From assembly GCA_964564015.1 (NCBI GenBank), contig CAZLZR010000001.1, positions 133,046-197,045 of the forward strand: 64,000 bases of DNA, in the 5' to 3' direction. This document shows positions 15,864 through 24,900 of this stretch, piece after piece; the first letter of the stretch is position 1; each line of letters opens with the position of its first letter. Source of the stretch: Acetivibrio sp964564015. GTDB lineage: Bacteria > Bacillota > Clostridia > Acetivibrionales > Acetivibrionaceae. The notes beneath the pieces are model-generated. The model was given only the letters and a program-made list of their open reading frames with translations, did not search any database and was not told the origin of the DNA. The position numbers were made by a program, and so were the translations under genes.

Positions 15864-16829
15864 ATGGAAGTAGTTAACATCAAGCCAAACAAGAAACCGG
15901 CTAAAATACCGTTTAAGGCTATGGTACTCGCAATTGTGATCATGATTATATTAATAGTTTCATTTAATTCGACGTATACTGTAAATGATCAACAGCAGGC
16001 AGTTGTCCTTACATTTGGGAGGGTAACCAGTATTGAAGGCGCAGGTATGCACTTTAAATTGCCGGATCCCATTCAATCGGTAATAAAGGTACCTGTTCAA
16101 AAAACTCAGAAGCTTGAACTGGGTTACAGGGAAGAGAAAAACGGTCAATATATAACTGTTGATGAGGAGTCAAAGATGATTACCGGAGATTATAACATTA
16201 TCAAAATTGACTTTTTTATTGAGTGGAAGATTTCTGATCCTAAAAAGTATTTGTTTGCAGCTGTTGAACCGGATAAAATACTGCGTAATTCAAGCCTTAG
16301 TGCCGCAAGATCAGTTGTGGGCTCTTCGACTATTGATGAAGTTCTGACGAGTGGAAAAGTTGCAATACAAAGCGATATAAAGGAAAAACTTATGCAAAGT
16401 CTTGAAGATTATGATATCGGAGTGCAGGTAATTGATGTAAAAATACAGGACTCTGAGCCCCCTACTGAAGAAGTAAAACAGGCATTTAAGAATGTTGAAA
16501 ATTCAAAACAAAGTAAAGAGACAGCTCTAAATGAAGCAAACAAGTATAAAAACTCAGAGCTTCCTAAAGCGCAGGCTGAATCTGACAAAATAATCAGAAA
16601 CGCAGAGTCCGAGAGAGAAAAAAAGATAAATGAAGCAAAGGGTCAGGTTGTAAAATTTCAGAAGATGTATGAAGAATATAAGAATTATAAGGATATAACA
16701 AAGAAGCGCCTATACCTTGAAGCTATGGAAGAAATACTTCCGGGAATAACTGTTTATATCGAGGATGGTTCCGGAGATATTCAGAAGATTTTACCGCTTA
16801 AGCCATTTGAAAATAAGGGGGGCAACTGA
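15864..16829 (+). CDS. hflK: HflK-like SPFH membrane protein
   Basis: A 321-residue protein with a basic N-terminus, one membrane helix (about 20-42), then the HflK-type SPFH domain (TVNDQQQAVVLTFGR, GAGMHFKLPDPIQSV) and a charged coiled coil (about 215-285). HflK and HflC form a large membrane cage that regulates the FtsH protease; this is established in E. coli and inferred here. ATG follows a GAGGGGG ribosome site. It lies one base before hflC, so the two are translationally linked. Confidence 0.9.
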   Translation: MEVVNIKPNKKPAKIPFKAMVLAIVIMIILIVSFNSTYTVNDQQQAVVLTFGRVTSIEGAGMHFKLPDPIQSVIKVPVQKTQKLELGYREEKNGQYITVDEESKMITGDYNIIKIDFFIEWKISDPKKYLFAAVEPDKILRNSSLSAARSVVGSSTIDEVLTSGKVAIQSDIKEKLMQSLEDYDIGVQVIDVKIQDSEPPTEEVKQAFKNVENSKQSKETALNEANKYKNSELPKAQAESDKIIRNAESEREKKINEAKGQVVKFQKMYEEYKNYKDITKKRLYLEAMEEILPGITVYIEDGSGDIQKILPLKPFENKGGN

Positions 16830-16830
16830 T

Positions 16831-17697
16831 ATGAAAAAGGTATTAATTGCTGTAGCAGCATTTGTGGCGATTATGGTGTTGGTTACTAGTGCCTATATAG
16901 TAAATGAAGATGAATACGCATGTATAAAGAGGTTTGGGAAGATAATAGATACTAAAAGTTCAGCAGGCTTGTATTTTAAGGTGCCCTTTATGGATACTAA
17001 GTTTGTTCTTCCAAAGAAAAAGATTGTATATGACCTGCAGCCTTCAAACGTTCTCACAAAAGACAAGAAAGCAATGGTTATTGACAATTATGTTATATGG
17101 CAAATTACCGATCCCCTTGAGTTCTATAAATCTGTGAGCATGATATCGGAAGCGGAGAAAAGGATAGATGCTGCGGTTTATAATGCAGTAAAAAATACAA
17201 TGGGAACATTAGAACAAAGTAGTATAATAAATGAAGAGCTTTCCGGAAGGGGAGCATTAAATGAAGCTGTAACTAAGGATGTAGCAAATCAGATGAAACG
17301 TTATGGCATTGAAGTGCAGGATGTTGAAATAAAAAGATTCGATTTGCCGTCAGAAAATGAAGAATCGGTATTTAAAAGAATGATTTCAGAAAGAGAAAAA
17401 ATCGCTGAACAATACGTAGCTGAAGGCAACTATGAAGCCCAAAAAATAAAAAACGAGGTTGACAAACAGGTTGGCATTATGATTTCGGAAGCAAAGGCGA
17501 AAGAACAGGAACTTTTAGGTGAAGGAGAAGCGGAACACATAAAAATTCTTGCAGATGCTTATTCAGGTGATAAAATGGAGTTTTATGAGTTTATAAGAAC
17601 CCTTGAAGCAATGAAGACATCACTTAAAGGTGATAAAACACTGGTGCTTCCTTTGGATTCTCCACTTACAAAGTACCTTGTAAATGATGGGAATTAA
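16831..17697 (+). CDS. hflC: HflC-like SPFH membrane protein
   Basis: A 288-residue protein. The start at ATG 16831 follows AAGGGGGGC at the end of hflK. An N-terminal membrane helix (VLIAVAAFVAIMVLVTSAYI) is followed by the HflC signature VNEDEYACIKRFGKI, the SPFH core and a coiled coil with YVAEGNYEAQKIKNEVDKQ, GEGEAEHIKILADAY. The protein ends with the HflC-typical DKTLVLPLDSPLTKYL. It partners with HflK. The transcript probably ends at the stem-loop near 17935. Confidence 0.92.
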   Translation: MKKVLIAVAAFVAIMVLVTSAYIVNEDEYACIKRFGKIIDTKSSAGLYFKVPFMDTKFVLPKKKIVYDLQPSNVLTKDKKAMVIDNYVIWQITDPLEFYKSVSMISEAEKRIDAAVYNAVKNTMGTLEQSSIINEELSGRGALNEAVTKDVANQMKRYGIEVQDVEIKRFDLPSENEESVFKRMISEREKIAEQYVAEGNYEAQKIKNEVDKQVGIMISEAKAKEQELLGEGEAEHIKILADAYSGDKMEFYEFIRTLEAMKTSLKGDKTLVLPLDSPLTKYLVNDGN

Positions 17698-17811
17698 TGT
17701 TTGAATTTCAAGTCACAGCTTTTTCTTTAGATCATACAGATGACATACATCAAAGTTAAATCTGCGTAGACTTGAGCGTTATTTGAATTGGGTGAAAGCA
17801 TTCTTTAAATG

Positions 17812-17916
17812 TAGGTTTGACTAAAATATAAGTTCCTACTCTGGATAACGAAAAAACTTGATTTAATAATGTTCTCAAAATATGAGAATTGAAAGTTATT
17901 TTTTCGTTATCCCTTA
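17812..17916 (+). repeat. 105-bp dispersed inverted-repeat element
   Basis: A well-preserved copy: left end TAGGTTTGACTAAAATATAA, block AAGTTCCTACTCT, then GGATAACGAAAAAACTTG, centre, block AGAATTGAAAGTTA and right end TTTTTTCGTTATCCCTTA. It occupies the 375-base gap between hflC and germination operon 2, together with the terminator at 17935. Confidence 0.85.
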
Positions 17917-17934
17917 ATTTTTGAAGGGTACATG

Positions 17935-17972
17935 GCCGATAAAGTTGTAATTCTAACTTTATCGGCTTTTTT
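17935..17972 (+). terminator. Intrinsic terminator between hflC and germination operon 2
   Basis: GCCGATAAAGTT / AACTTTATCGGC, perfect 12-pair stem, then six T. Confidence 0.88.
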
Positions 17973-18072
17973 CCTGAATATTTATCTGTCTAAAAAACCA
18001 TAATATGATTAGTATTTTTAAATTTACCCAATATTTCTATATAAAAGTTATTTTATTTAAGGAGAGGATTTT

Positions 18073-19923
18073 TTGGCAGACATTAAAAAGACTCTAAAGA
18101 ATTGGATTGCCTTTAAAGAACCTAAAAAGATGGAAAAGTTTATATTAAAAGAGAATAAAGGCGAATCTTCAGATAATCAGAACAATACTAATGAAGCTGA
18201 AAAAGCAGGTGAGAGTGCAAACGAAAAAGAAAGAGAAAATTCCCAAGGGAAAAGAGATAGTTCTGTCCCGAAAAAGAGGGGGATTAAAAATCAATTTGCA
18301 CCTGTGACTTTTGTTGGAGGAAGCGGTGCTGGCAATGATAAAAAAAGTGAAAGCACAAAAGATGAAGATGAGGACGGGAAAGGGACCGTAAATGTAAATG
18401 AAATGAGTAAAGTAAGCGATAAGCTCTCCGACAATGTAGCTTTTCTTAAGAAAAAATATACAATACCAGAAAATGCAGACATAGTATTAAGAGAGTTTGA
18501 TATTGTTGCCAAAGATAAGTCTATTCCTGCCTGCATGATTTTCATTGATGGAATGTGTGACAGGAATATAATAGATTTAGCTATTTTGCAACCCTTAATG
18601 CTGTTGTCAAATATTGAAATAAAGGGCAGGGAAGATGAAATTGGTCTGTTTGTCAGGAATCATCTGATACCGCACAACCAGTTAAAAATTGTAGATGAGT
18701 TGAGTAAAGTTATTGACGATGTCAACTTCGGAGGCTGTGGGATTTTTATTGATGGTATTACAACAGCCTTCACAGCGGATGTTAAGGGCTGGCAGAACAG
18801 AGGTGTAAGCCGGCCCAATACAGAGATGGTTATACGAGGACCGCAGGAAGGGTTTAATGAATTATTGAGAACCAATACCGGCCTCATAAGAAAGATATTG
18901 AAGGATGAAGATCTGATAGCGGAAAATATAAGCATAGGCAGGCGAAGCAAGACACCCTGTTCACTTATGTATATAAAGGATATTGCAAATGATTCGTTAG
19001 TGAATGAGGTGAGAAGACGGCTAAAAGGAATCAAGATAGACTATATTTTTGATTCGGGAGAACTTGAGCAGTTGCTTGAAGACAATTCTTATATGGCCGT
19101 ACCCCAGATAATAGCCACCGAAAGACCGGACAGGGTCGCAGCCATGTTGACCGAGGGCAAAGTTGCAGTAGTTGTGCACGGAAGTCCTTTTGTACTTGTA
19201 ATGCCAACCACAAATATTGACCTTTTTCATTCGTCTGAAGATTCGTATATAAGGTTTCCTTATGCAAATCTTATAAGAATAATCAGAATAATTGCTGTTG
19301 CCATGTCACTGTTGCTTCCGGGACTGTATGTGGCAATTACAAATTACCATCAGGAAATGATTCCGACAGATCTTTTATTTGCTATTGAAGCTTCCCGGGA
19401 GAAGGTTCCTTTCCCGTCAATTGTAGAAATCCTTATAATGGAGTTTGCTTTTGAGCTTATTAGAGAGGCCGGAGTAAGGATACCGGGGCCGATAGGTCCA
19501 ACACTGGGCATTATCGGAGGTTTAATCCTTGGACAGGCTGCTGTTGCTGCAAATATTGTCAGTCCTATTCTGATTATTATAGTTGCTGTTACAGGTATAG
19601 GATCTTTTGCAATTCCTAATTTCGGTCTTGGATATGCATACCGGATACTTCGTTTTGGATATATTTTCCTTGGGGCAGCAGCGGGATTTCTTGGCATAAC
19701 CTTCGGACTGTTTGTACAGGGAGTATGGTTTACGTCTGCTAAATCCTTTGGTGTTCCATTTATGGCACCATTAGGACCTGTTACAAAGGATGGATTTGCA
19801 GATCAGATTTTAAGATACCCTATATGGAAACAGGATACAAGACCTGATTACCTAAATGTAAAAGATGTTAGGAAACAGCCTAAAATCAGCAGGCAGTGGT
19901 CGGAAGATGATAATAAAAATTAG
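18073..19923 (+). CDS. Germinant receptor subunit A (GerA family), operon 2, long N-terminus
   Basis: A 616-residue protein starting at TTG behind AAGGAGAGG. Compared with the A subunit of operon 1 it has an extra highly charged, Asn/Lys/Glu/Ser-rich N-terminal tail of about 115 residues, likely disordered and cytoplasmic. Then comes the GerA soluble domain (GPQEGFNELLRTNTGLIRK, ATERPDRVAAMLTEGKVAVV) and the membrane half with YHQEMIPTDL, EASREKVPFPSIVE and five or so helices. It is followed 32 bases later by the B subunit. Receptor role as in operon 1; the germinant is unknown. Confidence 0.95.
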   Translation: MADIKKTLKNWIAFKEPKKMEKFILKENKGESSDNQNNTNEAEKAGESANEKERENSQGKRDSSVPKKRGIKNQFAPVTFVGGSGAGNDKKSESTKDEDEDGKGTVNVNEMSKVSDKLSDNVAFLKKKYTIPENADIVLREFDIVAKDKSIPACMIFIDGMCDRNIIDLAILQPLMLLSNIEIKGREDEIGLFVRNHLIPHNQLKIVDELSKVIDDVNFGGCGIFIDGITTAFTADVKGWQNRGVSRPNTEMVIRGPQEGFNELLRTNTGLIRKILKDEDLIAENISIGRRSKTPCSLMYIKDIANDSLVNEVRRRLKGIKIDYIFDSGELEQLLEDNSYMAVPQIIATERPDRVAAMLTEGKVAVVVHGSPFVLVMPTTNIDLFHSSEDSYIRFPYANLIRIIRIIAVAMSLLLPGLYVAITNYHQEMIPTDLLFAIEASREKVPFPSIVEILIMEFAFELIREAGVRIPGPIGPTLGIIGGLILGQAAVAANIVSPILIIIVAVTGIGSFAIPNFGLGYAYRILRFGYIFLGAAAGFLGITFGLFVQGVWFTSAKSFGVPFMAPLGPVTKDGFADQILRYPIWKQDTRPDYLNVKDVRKQPKISRQWSEDDNKN

Positions 19924-19955
19924 AATACTATTAAGCGGATGGGAGGATTAAGCAG

Positions 19956-21065
19956 TTGGAAAAAATACGTTTTGGAAAAATAGAAGCAGTTTTCATGCTT
20001 ATAAATATAATGTCGATTCAGATTTTTCTTGGGTTTCCGCGCAGAATGGCTGAAGTGGGAGGAACAGCAGGCTGGATGGTACCCTTATATACACTGTTGC
20101 TTTCTTTAATACTTTTCTTTATTATCTCAAAATTGTACACGAACTTTGAAGGAAAGGATATAATTGATATTGCTCAGATCGCAGGCGGAACCTTTGGACG
20201 AGTATTAGTAGGCTTGATTTTCCTGGCAAATTATTTTTTTATCTTACCAATAATTTTAAGAATGTTTAGCGAGAATGTGAAAATATTTGCACTGGTTCAA
20301 TCACCTATAAGCTTTGTGCTCATGTTTTTTATTATAGGTATGATAATTGCTTCATATTTAGGGATTGAGGCCATTGTGAGAATAGCTTCCATTATTGTTC
20401 CGATTGTCGCTGTTGGTTTTATTGTTGTTATACTTGGAAATGTGAAATACTTTGATGTGTCGAAATTACTTCCTATACTGGGTAATGGTCCTTATGAAAT
20501 TTTTATTGGTGCAATTCCAAGAATTTCGATATTCTCCGGTTTTAGTACATTATATTTTATAGCTCCATTTATAGGGAAAAACAAAGAATTTAAAACTATA
20601 GGAAATTTAAGTTTAATACTATCGGGAGTTATTATGACTATTGGAGCCTTAGTTTATTTATTGGTAGTGCCTTATCCAACTTCTACAGAAAATCTTCTTG
20701 CTTATTTACATTTGGCCAGGTACGTAAACTATGGAAGGTTTTTCCAAAGGATTGAATCTGTATTTGTGCTTACGTGGTGTTTAGCGGGACTTGCTTACCT
20801 GAGTGTGGGTTTATTTTTTATTGTATATATAATAAAAAAGACTTTCAGTCTGGAATATTACAGGCCTTTGATTATACCCACAGCAGTAATTTTATTTACC
20901 ATATGCCTTATACCTCAGAGCCTTATGGCTTCTATCAACCTTGAAGGGGATATTTACAGGAAGTACTCCTGGTTAATCGCTTTTATTCTTCCTATAGCTG
21001 TTTTGTTATTGGCAAAGTTTGTTAAGCGAAAAAAGGAAGGTGAAAAAAGATATGAAAAAGTATAA
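19956..21065 (+). CDS. Germinant receptor subunit B (GerB permease family), operon 2
   Basis: A 369-residue permease-like protein with about ten membrane helices, TTG start behind GGGAGG. Markers are FGKIEAVFMLINIMSIQIFL, FPRRMAEVGGTAGWMVP and a VPYPTSTENLLAY loop. It ends in a basic cytoplasmic tail (KFVKRKKEGEKRYEKV) whose last codons overlap the start of the C subunit by 14 bases. Confidence 0.93.
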   Translation: MEKIRFGKIEAVFMLINIMSIQIFLGFPRRMAEVGGTAGWMVPLYTLLLSLILFFIISKLYTNFEGKDIIDIAQIAGGTFGRVLVGLIFLANYFFILPIILRMFSENVKIFALVQSPISFVLMFFIIGMIIASYLGIEAIVRIASIIVPIVAVGFIVVILGNVKYFDVSKLLPILGNGPYEIFIGAIPRISIFSGFSTLYFIAPFIGKNKEFKTIGNLSLILSGVIMTIGALVYLLVVPYPTSTENLLAYLHLARYVNYGRFFQRIESVFVLTWCLAGLAYLSVGLFFIVYIIKKTFSLEYYRPLIIPTAVILFTICLIPQSLMASINLEGDIYRKYSWLIAFILPIAVLLLAKFVKRKKEGEKRYEKV

Positions 21066-22332
21066 ATTTGTAATGGTTATTCTGCTTATTTGTCTGCAAT
21101 TTTCAATGCTTACCGGATGTTTTGACAGAAGGGAGGTTGATGATATGGCTTACCCTATTGCATTAGGCTTTGATAAAGGAGTGACTAATGATCTGAGGAT
21201 GACTCTCCAGTTGGCTTTGCCCATATCTATTGGAGGGAGTGGAAGTGATGGGGGAGGAGGAGGAGGAGGAGATAAGAGTGTATCCGTTGTCACGGTCGAT
21301 ACGCCAACTATATATTCCGGGCTTAATATGCTCAATACATTTATAAGTAAACAGATTAATCTGTCGCATGTAAAAGTAATTGTATTTTCCGAAGAGCTGG
21401 CAAGAGAAGGTGTCACAAAGTATCTGCACGCAATGATAAGAAACAAGGAGTTCAGGCCTAGTATTCATATAGTTGTATCGAGAGGGTCGGCAGAGAAATT
21501 TATCAATGCCGTTAAACCAAAACTTGAGACAAACCCTGCCAGGTATTACGAACAATTACTTGGTGCGTACAGGTATACCGGTTTTACAGCAGATTCACAG
21601 ATGATTGAATTTTATCACAGGACAGAAAGTTCAGCTGTTCAGCCTGTGGCAGTCCTTGCCGGTGTAAGCAGATTTGAATCTTCCGATGATTTTGATCTGG
21701 AGGGTTCAACGTACAAGGAAAAGGGAAGAGAATTGCCTTTAGAGGGCGATTTCAAGGCAGGTGAATCAACCAAAACAGGTGATCTTAAGATTGATATTAT
21801 GGGATTGGCAGTTTTTAACGGAGGTAAAATGGTTGGAGAACTTGATGGTGATGAAACGACATACCATCTTATGCTGGATGGTACCTTCAATTCATCGTTT
21901 TTTACTATGCCTGATCCGCAGGAAAAGGATAAATTTATAGTACTTAATATTAAAAGGAGCAGGAAGACTGAAAAGAGAGTTGACATAATTAATGATAAAC
22001 CAAAACTATGTGCCAAAGTTATTCTTGAAGCTGATGTATTATCAATACAAAGCGGTATTAATTATGAAAGCAGGGAAAATATAGGTGTATTAGAGAAGGC
22101 TGTAGAGGATTTCTTTAAGGAAGGTATGTTAAGATATCTCAATAAAAGCTGCAAGCAGTTTGGAACCGATACCAGTGGCTTTGGATTAAAAATGAAAGGC
22201 AAGTTTCTCACATGGAAAGAGTGGGAAGAATTTAACTGGCTCGAAAAGTACAAAGACTCAACTTTTGACGTTACTGTTGATGTCAAGATAAGGAGACCGG
22301 GACTTATTTTAAAGTCACTTCCTGATGTATGA
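21052..22332 (+). CDS. Germinant receptor subunit C (GerC family lipoprotein), operon 2
   Basis: A 426-residue lipoprotein from the ATG behind GGAAGGTG inside the end of the B gene. The signal peptide ends MLTGCFDRREVDDMAY, with lipid Cys and the GerC pattern CxDRREVDD. A glycine run (GSGSDGGGGGGG) about 60-70 residues in is unusual and probably a flexible loop. The remainder carries the GerC core with CKQFGTDTSGFGLKMKGKF and WKEWEEFNWLEKYKD near the end. Confidence 0.94.
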   Translation: MKKYKFVMVILLICLQFSMLTGCFDRREVDDMAYPIALGFDKGVTNDLRMTLQLALPISIGGSGSDGGGGGGGDKSVSVVTVDTPTIYSGLNMLNTFISKQINLSHVKVIVFSEELAREGVTKYLHAMIRNKEFRPSIHIVVSRGSAEKFINAVKPKLETNPARYYEQLLGAYRYTGFTADSQMIEFYHRTESSAVQPVAVLAGVSRFESSDDFDLEGSTYKEKGRELPLEGDFKAGESTKTGDLKIDIMGLAVFNGGKMVGELDGDETTYHLMLDGTFNSSFFTMPDPQEKDKFIVLNIKRSRKTEKRVDIINDKPKLCAKVILEADVLSIQSGINYESRENIGVLEKAVEDFFKEGMLRYLNKSCKQFGTDTSGFGLKMKGKFLTWKEWEEFNWLEKYKDSTFDVTVDVKIRRPGLILKSLPDV

Positions 22333-22358
22333 TTAATTAAAGGAAAGAAGGAATAATA

Positions 22359-22535
22359 ATGAGACCTTTAAATGCAATTATAGTAATGACAGTATTACTG
22401 TGGATATTTATAAAAACTTTAAGTTATGGCAAGTGGACATGGGATAAGAAGAACAGGCTGGGTGCAATTATTATCGTAATGATTGCCCTGACAGAGCTTA
22501 TTCTGCCCATATATACACTATATTTCAGAGATTGA
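22359..22535 (+). CDS. Small two-helix membrane protein of germination operon 2 (D-subunit-like)
   Basis: A 58-residue protein, ATG eight bases after AAAGGAAAGAAGG and 26 bases after the C subunit. Two hydrophobic helices (LNAIIVMTVLLWIFI and LGAIIIVMIALTELILPIYTLYF) flank a basic loop (WTWDKKNR). Topology and position parallel the 75-residue protein of operon 1 and the D proteins of Bacillus ger loci. It closes the operon. Confidence 0.7.
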   Translation: MRPLNAIIVMTVLLWIFIKTLSYGKWTWDKKNRLGAIIIVMIALTELILPIYTLYFRD

Positions 22536-22679
22536 CGTTAAATACAATTCTTCTTATAGTTATGGAAAAACTGAGGGTATAAATTATCCATCTTATGTTA
22601 AAAATATTATTCTGTAAGTGCTATTTGTGTAGGCTTTCACCATTGCTAAAAATATCAGAACAGACAAGAGGGTAGAATA

Positions 22680-23603
22680 TTGGCAACAATCGGAATACCA
22701 AAGGGAATGTATTATTATGAATATAGTGCAATATGGGAAGACTTTTTTGAACGTTTGGGATTTGAGGTAGTAATATCTCAGGATACAAATAAAAAGGTAA
22801 TGGATGATGGTATCAAACACTGCAGCAATGAAACCTGCCTGCCTGTCAAGGTTTTCCACGGACATGTTGCAAGTTTAAAGGATAAATGTGATTATATTTT
22901 TATACCCAGGTACCATAGCACAGGGAAGAATGAATACACTTGTCCAAAGTTATGCGGGCTTCCGGATATGACATCTATAAACATGGGCAGACAGGTTAAG
23001 ATAGTGGAAGTCAAAATCAATTTGGATTCAAAAACATATGAAACGACAGAAAGCCTTAGGTTAATAGCTAAAACATTTGGTATAAAATATGTAAAAGTTT
23101 TGGAAGCATTTAAAGGCTCCTGTACAAAATATGAACAAGCAAAATTAAAGGAGAATGGAAGGGGTAAAGATCAAAAATTTGTTGCAGGCAGGGAGACTGC
23201 GATTTCCTTACTGGGACACCCTTACATGATTTATGACAGCTATTTGAATATGGGGCTCATAGAAAAGCTAAAAAAGAGAAATATAGATATTTTTACCCCA
23301 CGGGATATTGATCATGAGACAAAACGCAGGAATTCACACCCGTACCAGGAAAAGCCTTTTTGGGATATAGGCTTTGAATTGCTGGGCAGTGCCTTTACAT
23401 ATGCAAAGGATGAAAGGATAAAGGGAATGATATACCTTACTCCGTTTGCCTGTGGATTAGATGCTTTTATTATGGAATTTATTGAGAACAGAATAAAATC
23501 CCAATACCGTGATATACCATTGCTTAAACTAACAGTTGATGAACATACCGGAGAGGCTGGTTTTGACACCAGACTTGAAGCATTTTTGGATATGATAGGG
23601 TGA
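22680..23603 (+). CDS. CoA-dehydratase-activase-related protein (DUF2229-like), first of two
   Basis: A 307-residue protein starting at TTG behind GAGGG. It matches the DUF2229 segment usually fused to 2-hydroxyacyl-CoA dehydratase activases (IGIPKGMYYYEYSAIWEDFF). Conserved cysteines sit in HCSNETCLPVK, YTCPKLCGLPD and TPFACGLDAF, spacing that suggests an iron-sulfur cluster; the end LKLTVDEHTGEAGFDTRLEA is a family hallmark. The ATPase part of the activase (BcrA/HgdC type) is not adjacent. It overlaps or abuts the next, related gene. Substrate unknown. Confidence 0.75.
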   Translation: MATIGIPKGMYYYEYSAIWEDFFERLGFEVVISQDTNKKVMDDGIKHCSNETCLPVKVFHGHVASLKDKCDYIFIPRYHSTGKNEYTCPKLCGLPDMTSINMGRQVKIVEVKINLDSKTYETTESLRLIAKTFGIKYVKVLEAFKGSCTKYEQAKLKENGRGKDQKFVAGRETAISLLGHPYMIYDSYLNMGLIEKLKKRNIDIFTPRDIDHETKRRNSHPYQEKPFWDIGFELLGSAFTYAKDERIKGMIYLTPFACGLDAFIMEFIENRIKSQYRDIPLLKLTVDEHTGEAGFDTRLEAFLDMIG

Positions 23604-23608
23604 TTTGT

Positions 23609-24739
23609 GTGAAGATAACATTTCCGCATATGGGTAATATGTATGTGCCCATCAAGGTGCTGTTGGACACTGCAGGAATAGAATATGTAATGCCTCCTTT
23701 GAGTTCAAAAGATACTATGGAACTGGGAGTTATAAATTCACCTGAGTTTGCTTGCATGCCTTTTAAAACCATACTGGGAGATCTAATTTATGGTCTGGAA
23801 AATGGTGCGGACTTTATACTTTTCGGAGGTGGAAATGGGCAATGCAGGTTTGGATATTATGGTGACCTTCTTGCTGAAATAATCGGAAACTTGAAATATA
23901 ATGTTAAATTTGTCTGCCTTGAAACAAGCAACATCACCATAAGGGGAGTTTTAGAGAAAATTGCTCCTTTGACAAAAGATAATAATACCATAGATATTAT
24001 AAAAGGGATATTATATGCTGCCAGAACGGTTTTTCTTGTTGACAGCCTCGATAAGCTGGCAGGTTACACCAGATGCAGGGAGATAAACAAAGGACAGACT
24101 GATATGATCATTTCCGGATTCCATAGGAGTGTACAAAAAGTTAAGGGATATAAGAGAGTACTTAATGTAATTCGCACCACAAAAAAGGAGCTTGGTAGAA
24201 TTCCTTTAGATAGAAAAGTTATGCCTTTAAAGGTTGCAGTAGTTGGGGAGATTTATGCGGCTTCTCATCCCGCTATTAATTTCGAACTTGTGAAAAAGCT
24301 TGGAAATATGGGAGTTGAAGTTCACAACAACCTGAGCGTCAGTCACTGGATTTTTGATCATTTTATAAGGAACATATTACCTTTAAAGACTAAAAACAGA
24401 AACCATGTGGCAGGCCGAGAGTGTTTCAATACCGATGATATCGGAGGGCATGGAGTTCAAACTGTTGGAGCATCAATAACCAGTGCAAAAAGAAAATTTG
24501 ATGGTGTTATCCAGATATATCCTTTCACATGTATGCCTGAAATAATTGCACAAAGCGCACTTGTAGAAGTTCAGAGAAAATACGATATTCCCATTATGAC
24601 ACTGATTGTTGATGAGATGACGGGAGAAGAAGGTTATATGACAAGATTGGAAGCTTTTGTGGATATGCTCGGAATGAGAAAGCGCCACAAGGAAAGCTTG
24701 CATACACAACTAGTACAGATTAACAAAATAAAATTCTAG
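23609..24739 (+). CDS. CoA-dehydratase-activase-related protein (DUF2229-like), second of two
   Basis: A 376-residue protein. I chose the GTG at 23609, six bases after AGGGTGA; a GTG three codons earlier overlaps the previous stop. It is related to the preceding gene: MGNMYVPIKVLLDTAGIEYV at the start, Cys in FACMPFKTILGD, GGGNGQCRFGYY and YPFTCMPE, and the same ending MTLIVDEMTGEEGYMTRLEA. It also carries VAVVGEIYAASHPAINFELV. Together the two resemble a split form of the large activase C-terminal region. The gene ends in a palindromic terminator that contains its stop codon. Confidence 0.75.
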   Translation: MKITFPHMGNMYVPIKVLLDTAGIEYVMPPLSSKDTMELGVINSPEFACMPFKTILGDLIYGLENGADFILFGGGNGQCRFGYYGDLLAEIIGNLKYNVKFVCLETSNITIRGVLEKIAPLTKDNNTIDIIKGILYAARTVFLVDSLDKLAGYTRCREINKGQTDMIISGFHRSVQKVKGYKRVLNVIRTTKKELGRIPLDRKVMPLKVAVVGEIYAASHPAINFELVKKLGNMGVEVHNNLSVSHWIFDHFIRNILPLKTKNRNHVAGRECFNTDDIGGHGVQTVGASITSAKRKFDGVIQIYPFTCMPEIIAQSALVEVQRKYDIPIMTLIVDEMTGEEGYMTRLEAFVDMLGMRKRHKESLHTQLVQINKIKF

Positions 24740-24758
24740 ATTTTATTTTGTTAGTCTG
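24716..24758 (+). terminator. Palindromic terminator overlapping the stop codon
   Basis: CAGATTAACAAAATAAAAT and its complement ATTTTATTTTGTTAGTCTG flank TCTAG, whose TAG is the stop. Nearly the same palindrome ends deoB at 37077-37122. Confidence 0.75.
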
Positions 24759-24900
24759 AAAAAATAATAGGATAACATATTCTTGCGTATTTTGTAATCC
24801 CTGGGCTCATGAATTATTTTTTAACTGCTTTTATATTATCTGGTAGACATTATGTAGTTGAATTGGTATAATTACGTATGTAAAATGTACGGGGGTGCCT

